A stretch of DNA of 64,000 bases. It comes from Thioclava sp. ES.031 (lineage in GTDB: Bacteria > Pseudomonadota > Alphaproteobacteria > Rhodobacterales > Rhodobacteraceae). Below the pieces are notes generated by a model, which saw only the letters and a list, made by a program, of their open reading frames with translations, searched no databases and was not told the origin of the DNA. The stretch spans positions 2,730,501 to 2,794,500 of the forward strand of contig NZ_PDJO01000001.1 in NCBI RefSeq assembly GCF_002563775.1, read 5' to 3'. The translations under genes and the position numbers were made by a program. Below, in pieces: positions 7,939 to 14,667 of the stretch (the first letter of the stretch is position 1; every line of letters starts with the position of its first letter).

Positions 7939-8403
7939 TCAGTTCGCCGCTGCCTGCTCTACAACCGGCAGCACGATCTCTGTCGTGGAGCCATCAAGGA
8001 GATTGGTGATTTCAACCCGGATATTTTCGAGCGTACGCTCGTAGAAAATCTGTTGATCGCCGATGGTGATCGTATCGCTATCTCCCGGCTGCGCGCCGGT
8101 GATGACCTCCGACAAGCCTGATGACAGCGACGACAAGAGGCGGCTCTGGAGTTGCCGCACGAACAGGTCGGATTGGGAGCTGTAACTCGAACTCTTGCTG
8201 CTTCCGTCGTCTTTGTACTGATTTTGGATATCTGCCAGCGCGAGCAGGTGGCTGGAATTGAAAGAGCTTCCACCAAAACTTGGGCTCGTGAAGCTATAGG
8301 TAAGATCTTGCGCCGAAGCGCAACTCGCTTGGAATGTCAGCGGCGCGCCCACCAAAAGAAAAAGCGCGACGAAGCCGAATGTCGTCCTATCCCCAACCAT
8401 CAA
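7939..8403 (-). CDS. csgF: Curli assembly protein CsgF
   Basis: 154 residues with a signal peptide ending near ASA at residue 31. The mature N-terminus QDLTYSFTSPSFGGSSFNSS is the hallmark of CsgF and is the segment that inserts into the CsgG pore. Residues HLLALADIQNQYKDD continue the family pattern. CsgF sits on the channel and couples secretion to nucleation at the surface. It is the first gene of this minus-strand operon. The start could be the first or second Met (8403 or 8400). No csgE or csgD is visible next to it. Confidence 0.92.
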   Translation of the reverse strand: MMVGDRTTFGFVALFLLVGAPLTFQASCASAQDLTYSFTSPSFGGSSFNSSHLLALADIQNQYKDDGSSKSSSYSSQSDLFVRQLQSRLLSSLSSGLSEVITGAQPGDSDTITIGDQQIFYERTLENIRVEITNLLDGSTTEIVLPVVEQAAAN

Positions 8404-8700
8404 AATTACCCCACCGATGGTCTAAAATTTTCCAGCCCTTGAACACGAGAAATCATCTCACGGGCCTTTGTACTGTTGTTAACTTTGCGTCTGAAAAGAG
8501 TGATTCGCAATTGTCAAGAACCTCCGTGAGGTCCGAAGTTTACGTTGAGGTAACGCCAAGTGACTGAGATAAAAAGACTAATTTTCGGGCAAAAAAACAT
8601 ATGTTCGCGCAATTTTGCGCGCAATTTCGCGCGGGGGTTGAAACGATTGACTGCGCCACCCCTTAATTTTCGAAATCTTAAATAAGTGAAAAGCGGATAC
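8404..8700 (-). promoter_or_regulatory. Upstream regulatory region of the curli operon, with a 12-bp-period direct repeat
   Basis: About 300 bases, visibly richer in A and T than the coding sequence around it, lie directly upstream of csgF and hold no convincing gene. The decamer CGCGCAATTT occurs twice at 8606-8615 and 8618-8627, followed by CGCGCG. A repeat with about one helical turn of spacing is a plausible regulator site. No promoter could be fixed with confidence. Confidence 0.45.
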
Positions 8701-8906
8701 GTCGGCTGGTGAAGCTTATGGAGTTCATACGGATCTACCAGTGGTCCAATGCCGGCACGCCAAAGCAGAAGCACAAGACCTATACTTCCCCGCTAAGAGG
8801 TCCGTGGGTGGAGCGCCTAAACTAAACTTGGCGCTCGGACATCGCCTACCTGTCAATCAGCAAGAAATCTTGACCCCCAATCGTCGCCCGAATTTGCCTC
8901 CCTACC

Positions 8907-9239
8907 TTGGCGCAACGAGAGCTGGACCGATGCGGTGTAGCCATCACATGGCGCCGCCGTATCGGACCAGCGGGTCTTCGGTCACTCGCGGGGCTTGAAC
9001 CGCCAGCTCTCATGGCCAGTTTCGACGATGTCGCAATGGTTTCCGAGGGCCTCGGCATCACCTTGCTGCCCGATCTGGCGGTGCGTGCAGTCGCCGTGTG
9101 CGCGGCAGAGATACATTTGTCTCCGCTGCCCAATGCCTGCCCCAGACAAGTCGTCCTTGCCTCGCGTCCGGGTTCGGCACGCAGATCGCTCTTTCACAAG
9201 CTGGGGGAGGTTTTGATCAACGGGGCCGGGTCAACGTAA
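8907..9239 (+). pseudogene. C-terminal relic of a LysR-family regulator
   Basis: The segment from about 8985 on (MASFDDVAMVSEGLGITLLP, then DLAVRAVAV and LASRPGSARR) matches the last third of a LysR effector-binding domain, including the typical glycine-leucine-proline turn. The sequence upstream has no helix-turn-helix or first subdomain, and the frame in front of it looks random. It is a decayed fragment bordering the helicase block, unrelated in sequence to the LysR remnant at 1.1-1.7 kb as far as I can see. The start at 8907 is nominal. Confidence 0.6.
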
Positions 9240-9534
9240 AACCGTTAGGCTCGAAACTTGCTAACCCGAAACAAAAATCCAAAGTGAGTGCGGCGAAAGC
9301 CCTCTTCCCGCCCTTTGTGTCGATCAGCCTGGTCCCGAACCGTTGGCCGCGCTGAAGGTCCACTTTCTCGATAGATCGGCTTTGCCTTCGCGGTAGCAGC
9401 GAACGGCCGCTCTCCGCCCTTCCGGTCGACCTTGGGTGTGATGCTGCGTCTTGCAGGAAGGGCAGCGAGGGGCTCCCAACGGGCCTTCATCGCAGATTAC
9501 ACCGATGGCGTTTGGATAGCGCTCTCTCAGCATG
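9240..9534. other. Gap between LysR relic and helicase gene, nothing recognised
   Basis: Only short overlapping frames on the minus strand, none with a recognisable domain or ribosome site. Confidence 0.5.
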
Positions 9535-12441
9535 TCATACGCATTTCTGCAGCTTGGCTTTTCCATCGCAGTCTGGGAAGCGGACACAACTGAGGAATGC
9601 TCCATATCGGCCGCGCCGTTCGACTAACCATCCTGCTTCGCAACTGGGGCAGGCCCGCTGGCTCTCGCCGCAATCAGCGCAAACCAGATCTCCACTGGTT
9701 CGGGAACGGACCGGAAGGCCGACACCGCAGGCCGGGCAAGCGGGCATGCGACTACCGCACAACTTCACATGCTCGCAGCGATACCAGTCGCGACCGTCCT
9801 TGCCTGCCATGTGAAGCAGACGCCCGCCGCAACCCGGACAGGTGTGGGTGTGCTTCTGGGCCTCCAAGGGCACAGTCACGCCGAACTCCGGTTCTTTCAC
9901 CAGCTCTTCGACGAAGACGGAGGGTCGCGTCTCCGATGCAAGGATGGTCACGGTCCGACGGGCCCGGGTCACGGCGACATACATGACGCGCCGTTCTTCG
10001 GCGTTCGGATATGGCTCGGCCTCGGGCGATACCAGGCTGAGCAGGGGGTCGTCGACGATCATCGACGGGAAGCCCATCCTGGCGTTGTCGACGCCAAGGA
10101 TGATGACGTAATCGGCCTCGAGGCCCTTCGATGCGTGAATGGTCTTGAAGGTGATCGTCGCCCCGGGGTTCTGGCGCTGAAGCCGCCCGATATCGGGCCG
10201 CAGGAAACGATAACGCCCGAGGATGAGGATGGACGGCTTCCCACCACCCTTTCCTTCTGTGGCGGCGAGAGCTGCCACCGTGTCGTTCAAGGTCGTCTCC
10301 CCGGTGTCGCGGCGCGTCCAGGCGATCCTGATCGACGGCTCGTCCGTCTCGCCTGCCGGGATCACCGTCTTGGTGATCTGAGCGGGGTTACGGAGAACGA
10401 AGTGACGGGCGGCCAAGGCGATCTTGTCCACGGACCGGAAGGTCCGGCCGAGGTCGACGGTGCGATGGACACCAGTGGCTCCTGCAAAGGTGCCGCCGAA
10501 CTCCGCGCCGAAGTTGCGCATGATGTGAATGTCCGACCCGGCGAAGCGGTAGATCGACTGCCAGTCGTCGCCGACGGCGAACACCTTGGCGTCGGAATGC
10601 TGGCGCTTGAGTGCCTGAATCAGTTTCGCTCGCCCGGTCGAGATGTCTTGAAACTCGTCGACGAGGATATGCTTGAACGGGCTCTGATAGCGCCCACTTT
10701 CTACAAAGGCCGTGGCGCGGTTCACCATGTCCTCGAAGTCGATCCGATCACCCAGGCGGGATTGATATTCCCGGAAGACGGCGCCGAATATCTTCAGGAA
10801 TGCTTCGGCACGCTTCCCCATCTTCAGCGTTTGCGCCTTGTCCGAACAGTCCTCGACCCGGTACCCGCCGTTCTTGAAATGACGCAGGAAGGTGCCCATT
10901 AGCGAGGTAAAGCTGTCGACCGCGCCGACCTCGGCCACACGGTCGTAGATCTGGATGTCCGGGACCGGCCGCAGCGTGACGTGGGGGTTGAGCTTTTCGG
11001 CAAGAGCCTCGAGCAGTCGCCCTTCTTCACGCTCCCAGCTGTAGGTTTCGATCAGAATCGTCTCGTGCTCGGCATGGACTTGCCGCTTCCAATCCATGCC
11101 CTCAAGGTATTCATCGCGGTCGACATAGGGCGCCGTGGTCAACTCCTCCTTACCATCCCTGCCGCGTTTTTTGCGTACGCCGAAATGCTCGATGTAGACG
11201 CCGCTTTCTGTCAGCCGGAAATCTGGCGTGTAGACGCGACGCCCGGTCTTCTGGAGCTTGTGCTCGTAGCTCGGCTCGTATTCGTAGGCGATGCCGTTCC
11301 GGAACAGCCAGTTGGCGATCAGCAGCTCTTCGAAGCTGTTCACCGTCTCCCCTTGCAGCGTCCGCAGGTTGCGACTTTCGATCTGCGCATACCATTCGTG
11401 CTTGGTCTTGAAGTCCCACTCTGTCGGGAAGTCGTCGAAAAAACCGGCGAACCATCCGATCACGGTCTGCGCGATGTCACTGGCGGTCGCCACGATGTGC
11501 CGAAGGATCTCCTTCATGAGGGATAGGAAGGCCTTGTCGTCCGTCGCGGTCGGCGCCAAGGGGGGCTTCTCCCCTTCCACCTCACCGATGATCTCGTAGG
11601 CCAATGCGTGGAAGGTGCGCGCCGCCACGGGGACCCCGCACCGCGCCTCGATGCGCTCGGACATCTCGGTTGAAGCATCTTTGGCGAAGGCCAAGAGCAG
11701 GAGCTCGCTTGGCTTCCGTATCTCCGTCTTCACCAGGTATGCGGCCTTGGCCGTGATAACGCTGGTCTTGCCGGACCCGGCGCCGGCCAGAACCAACGTT
11801 GCATCCTCGTCGACGACCACCGACAGGCGCTGTTCCGGTGTCAGCGGCATGGATTCGACCGTGTCGAAGAAGTCTTTCCACCGAAGCAGCTGAGCTTCCA
11901 CGAACGTCTCGATAGCCGCGTCCCGGACGGCGTTCGGATCAGCAGCGAAGGCCGCGATCGGGGCGATCCGGGAGATCACCCCGTCGCCAACGGCCTCGGC
12001 GTTCAGCTTGGAAAGCACGCGGCTGTTCAGATCGGCTGCGTCGCGCGCCAGCGGCGCTACATGGCATGCGGCAGGATAGACATCCGGCACCTTGAACACA
12101 TCGAGCGCATCCAGGATGCGTCTGACCGCGGCGTCCTCCTTCTCCAGCTCCGCCCGATTGAAACTCGCCCAGGCGGTCGTAGCCGCCTCTGCAAACGTTC
12201 TGGCCGCAGAGGCATCCACCGCTGGCAAGGACAGGTTGCCGCCGCCGCCAAGATCGAGCAACAGCGACGACGAAAGAAGGCCTTTCCTCACTGAGGGGCG
12301 CGTCGCGATAGCGTCAAACCCTATCCAGGGCGAACCCGCCCCGCGTGCGGCAATGCCCCTGTCTCGCAGCGTCAGGGACCTTGGATGTCGACCGAGAGGG
12401 TCAACCAAGAACCTCAGGAAGGATTTTGAGGCGAGGTTCAT
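9535..12441 (-). CDS. HelD-like superfamily 1 helicase with nuclease insertion and zinc-finger tail
   Basis: 968 residues from the Met at 12441, preferred because the following sequence (FLVDPLGRHPRSLTLRDRGI) aligns with the N-terminus of E. coli helicase IV; an in-frame ATG lies at 12543. Walker A AGAGSGKT is near residues 219-226, Walker B DEFQD near 595, GDDWQSIYRF near 624 and motif VI VAVTRARR near 822. Between motifs Ia and II an insertion at about 370-470 carries a PD-(D/E)xK-like nuclease signature (FEELLIANWLF, YTPDFRL, VYIEHFG, WKRQVH). The last 100 residues hold several Cys4 fingers of the topoisomerase type. Likely a DNA repair or defence helicase-nuclease. It stands alone among accessory genes. 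Confidence 0.85.
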   Translation of the reverse strand: MNLASKSFLRFLVDPLGRHPRSLTLRDRGIAARGAGSPWIGFDAIATRPSVRKGLLSSSLLLDLGGGGNLSLPAVDASAARTFAEAATTAWASFNRAELEKEDAAVRRILDALDVFKVPDVYPAACHVAPLARDAADLNSRVLSKLNAEAVGDGVISRIAPIAAFAADPNAVRDAAIETFVEAQLLRWKDFFDTVESMPLTPEQRLSVVVDEDATLVLAGAGSGKTSVITAKAAYLVKTEIRKPSELLLLAFAKDASTEMSERIEARCGVPVAARTFHALAYEIIGEVEGEKPPLAPTATDDKAFLSLMKEILRHIVATASDIAQTVIGWFAGFFDDFPTEWDFKTKHEWYAQIESRNLRTLQGETVNSFEELLIANWLFRNGIAYEYEPSYEHKLQKTGRRVYTPDFRLTESGVYIEHFGVRKKRGRDGKEELTTAPYVDRDEYLEGMDWKRQVHAEHETILIETYSWEREEGRLLEALAEKLNPHVTLRPVPDIQIYDRVAEVGAVDSFTSLMGTFLRHFKNGGYRVEDCSDKAQTLKMGKRAEAFLKIFGAVFREYQSRLGDRIDFEDMVNRATAFVESGRYQSPFKHILVDEFQDISTGRAKLIQALKRQHSDAKVFAVGDDWQSIYRFAGSDIHIMRNFGAEFGGTFAGATGVHRTVDLGRTFRSVDKIALAARHFVLRNPAQITKTVIPAGETDEPSIRIAWTRRDTGETTLNDTVAALAATEGKGGGKPSILILGRYRFLRPDIGRLQRQNPGATITFKTIHASKGLEADYVIILGVDNARMGFPSMIVDDPLLSLVSPEAEPYPNAEERRVMYVAVTRARRTVTILASETRPSVFVEELVKEPEFGVTVPLEAQKHTHTCPGCGGRLLHMAGKDGRDWYRCEHVKLCGSRMPACPACGVGLPVRSRTSGDLVCADCGESQRACPSCEAGWLVERRGRYGAFLSCVRFPDCDGKAKLQKCV

Positions 12442-12774
12442 TTGCACCAAACTACCAGTCTTTTCCAAGGTGTAGCAGATTTCGGACAGCCGGGAACCTT
12501 TCCGGACGCATTTCAGACGCGAATGGGCGCCTGCCCTGCTCATTTATTTCCGAGAATACATCTGACCGGCGACTTGCTGGGCCGGGACACCCGATTGCCA
12601 CGGGCAATGGCGAAGTTTTTTCTTCGCCCCGCAGACTATTGGCCAATCTCCATTTCGAGGACCGAAACAAAGACCGGTGAGCCCAAGAGAAGAGAAGGAG
12701 GGGCACCCCGGAAACGACTGCGGACAGGCTTGATGCTGCCACGAACGGCAGACGCGCAACCAAGGAGGACCACC

Positions 12775-13188
12775 ATGCTGCGTAAGTTCCCAACGAAGAC
12801 CCTGCCCGCAGATCTACAACTCGCTGCCGTTCGCGCGCATTTCGACAAGCACGGATCCGCGCTGTGCAACGCCGCGGGGCTGATCGACGGCGACGCCGGA
12901 ACGGCCCGTGTCCTGCGCCTCATGTCCCGCTTGCGCGAAGCCGCGCGCCTGGACTGGGCGACGCGCCGCAGGCTGGTCGATCTGCACCGCCTTTTGTCTC
13001 TCGACCCGGTCATCGATGGGTTCGAACCCGACCTTTCGTCCTGGGTTCTTCTCGATCCCGCGAGCCCGGAGGTGGAAGAGCTCTGCCTGCTCACCGACCG
13101 GCTCTATGACCTTCTGGTCGAGATCGGTGAACTGAACGATGAGCGGGATGCGCTGGCGCTTGCCCTCCCAGCGCAGGACGCGGCCTGA
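12775..13188 (+). CDS. Unknown 137-residue protein
   Basis: Chosen start is the ATG at 12775 because AAGGAGG precedes it; the open frame extends further upstream without one. Predicted soluble, acidic and mostly helical, with no signal peptide or membrane segment. Near the N-terminus it has HFDKHGSALCNAAGLIDGD, similar to HLRRHGASLCDLLDALDD in the gene at 13501, so the two may share a small domain. A pair of Leu-rich helices follows (VEELCLLTDRLYDLLVEIGE). No family recognised. It diverges from the helicase gene and is the first of three small same-strand genes. Confidence 0.7.
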   Translation: MLRKFPTKTLPADLQLAAVRAHFDKHGSALCNAAGLIDGDAGTARVLRLMSRLREAARLDWATRRRLVDLHRLLSLDPVIDGFEPDLSSWVLLDPASPEVEELCLLTDRLYDLLVEIGELNDERDALALALPAQDAA

Positions 13189-13500
13189 ACTGCAGCGCCG
13201 ACCATGCGCAGTTTGCACGGTCGGCGTCATGCTCCGGGATGAGCGCAAAGCGCAGCCTCCCGACAGGGCACCATCGGCGGCGGTACGGCCCAAGAACAGA
13301 AAAAATCATGCGCCCAGCAGATTTCTTCTTCGTCATCCCGATGAACGACCAATGTTCTCGTCACCAGCACCCAAGAACAGCCTTCGCAACCAGCCGAAAG
13401 GACCCTGCCAACGCCCCAGCATCTCCCCGCGACGGAACATGACGCCGATGAATCAGGCACACCAGCACCGTTTCCGCCACCGCATGAAAGGGAGATCATC
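13189..13500. other. 312-base gap between two small unknown genes
   Basis: Begins with a hairpin, CCGACC at 13198-13203 pairing with GGTCGG at 13219-13224, without a T run. A 44-codon frame at 13309-13443 has no ribosome site and no recognisable feature. Nothing else is seen. Confidence 0.5.
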
Positions 13501-13851
13501 ATGCCCGACACCACCACACTCGACACCGCCGATGCGCGTCTCGGCGCCGCCTATGCGGTGGAGCAGCACCTCCGCCGCCACGGTGCGAGCCTCTGCGACC
13601 TCCTCGACGCGCTCGATGATCCGAGTGGGTTCGCGGCGCTCTGTGACCTGCACGGCGCGTTCGGGCAACCGATCCCGGATACAGATGCCATCGAGGTCGC
13701 CCTCCGCGACATCCGTCGCATCCTGGCTGACCAGGCGCCGACGTCGCTCGACAGGATAGGTCATGAGAGGGGCTTGCCAGCCTCCGACATGACCCTCTGG
13801 CATGGCGCGCGGGTCAGCGACCTTCTCGCGCGGTTCCGTCATGCTGACTGA
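13501..13851 (+). CDS. Unknown 116-residue protein
   Basis: Starts after AAAGGGAGA. Soluble and Asp/Leu/Ala-rich, no signal or membrane segment. The motif HLRRHGASLCDLLDALDD at residues about 16-36 resembles a motif in the product at 12775, and GFAALCDLHGAFGQ follows. Its last 11 bases overlap the start of the next gene (ATGCTGACTGA), which points to coupled translation and a joint role. I do not recognise a family. Confidence 0.72.
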   Translation: MPDTTTLDTADARLGAAYAVEQHLRRHGASLCDLLDALDDPSGFAALCDLHGAFGQPIPDTDAIEVALRDIRRILADQAPTSLDRIGHERGLPASDMTLWHGARVSDLLARFRHAD

Positions 13852-14239
13852 GACTGGGGCACGCTGTGCCCTACAGGTGGCGCGCCAGCGCCGCCTGAGC
13901 GTCTATCCTGACGAGTTCGGGATGGAGCAGGATATCTGCGACGTGACACTGTGGCTCATCGAGAAGCACAGCCTGTCTCGTGTCCACGTGTGGGTGGACC
14001 GGCACTACACCCAGATCGGCCGGGAGATCGCCGGCGTGACCGTCATGACTTCGCCGAGCCACCCCGCACGGCTGAGCGACGCGGCGCACGACGCGTTTCT
14101 CGCGCTCGGCTACACGATCGAAGACACTCGCGCAGACACTTACGGCCACCAGTTCTGCGACGGCCATCACTCAAGGCACGAGATAATTCAGGCCTATGCG
14201 CGCATCGAGGACTTGCTGAGGCTCTGGCGATCACAATAA
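13841..14239 (+). CDS. Unknown 132-residue protein coupled to the gene before it
   Basis: The ATG at 13841 sits inside the end of the previous frame, so I prefer it over an upstream start at 13802. The product mixes helices with His and Asp clusters (VHVWVDRHYTQIGRE; DTYGHQFCDGHHSRHE) that could bind a metal, but no known catalytic motif is complete. It is followed by a good rho-independent terminator, closing a probable operon with 13501-13851. Function unknown; position next to the helicase-nuclease gene is the only hint. Confidence 0.7.
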   Translation: MLTETGARCALQVARQRRLSVYPDEFGMEQDICDVTLWLIEKHSLSRVHVWVDRHYTQIGREIAGVTVMTSPSHPARLSDAAHDAFLALGYTIEDTRADTYGHQFCDGHHSRHEIIQAYARIEDLLRLWRSQ

Positions 14240-14263
14240 CAAATACTTGAACACCTCGGACAA

Positions 14264-14286
14264 GGGCGGCGCAAGCCGCCCTTTTT
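14264..14286 (+). terminator. Rho-independent terminator after the small-gene operon
   Basis: GGGCGGC (14264-14270), loop GCAA, GCCGCCC (14275-14281), then TTTTT. It lies 25 bases after the stop at 14239. Confidence 0.88.
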
Positions 14287-14318
14287 GCATGCCTTGCGTT
14301 CGTTGGTGCAAGGCATGC
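14287..14318. repeat. Inverted repeat GCATGCCTTGC
   Basis: Perfect 11-bp inverted repeat GCATGCCTTGC (14287-14297) / GCAAGGCATGC (14308-14318) around a 10-base loop, directly behind the terminator. No T run. It could be a boundary or protein-binding site of the accessory block; no partner copy was noticed elsewhere in the window. Confidence 0.45.
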
Positions 14319-14554
14319 CGACATTGCGCATCAACGTCTCGGCAAGTCTTCGAAACGGTCGCTGTTCTGCTCGTCCTGGAGAACTGGCCCACGGTGGGTG
14401 GCAGCGGAAGCTACGCCGCCAGCCCAAGAACGCCATCGGCTACGACCAAGCCGAAGAAAAATTCTGAAAACCGTTTCCCCGCCTGTTTCTTGTGCCCATA
14501 ACTCACAGGACAAAGTCGAACCCTCGTTCTCGCGAGAAACGGCCGAAATAACGG

Positions 14555-14577
14555 AAAATCGGGCGCTTACGCCCGAT
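14555..14577 (-). terminator. Rho-independent terminator of the short nrdJ
   Basis: Read on the minus strand: ATCGGGCG, loop TAAG, CGCCCGAT followed by TTT, about 90 bases downstream of the nrdJ stop at 14668. The gap from 14287 to 14667 otherwise holds only hairpins and no gene. Confidence 0.7.
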
Positions 14578-14618
14578 TGACCTTATTCGCTTGCCGAATG
14601 GACCTCATAAGCCCGCCG

Positions 14619-14643
14619 GTGGCCACTAATTAGTAGTGGCCAC
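14619..14643. repeat. Palindromic hairpin GTGGCCACTA/TAGTGGCCAC
   Basis: Perfect 10-bp inverted repeat with 5-base loop ATTAG, 25 bases past the nrdJ stop. It may be a second transcript-end hairpin or a dyad operator; no T run follows on either strand. Confidence 0.45.
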
Positions 14644-14667
14644 ATATGGCTCTTCAACTCACCCGGC

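Noticed and set aside
8703..8816. 38-codon frame upstream of the LysR relic
   Set aside because: No recognisable feature and no ribosome site in a decayed region.
13309..13443. 44-codon frame between the small unknown genes
   Set aside because: No ribosome site, no motif and no sign of selection.
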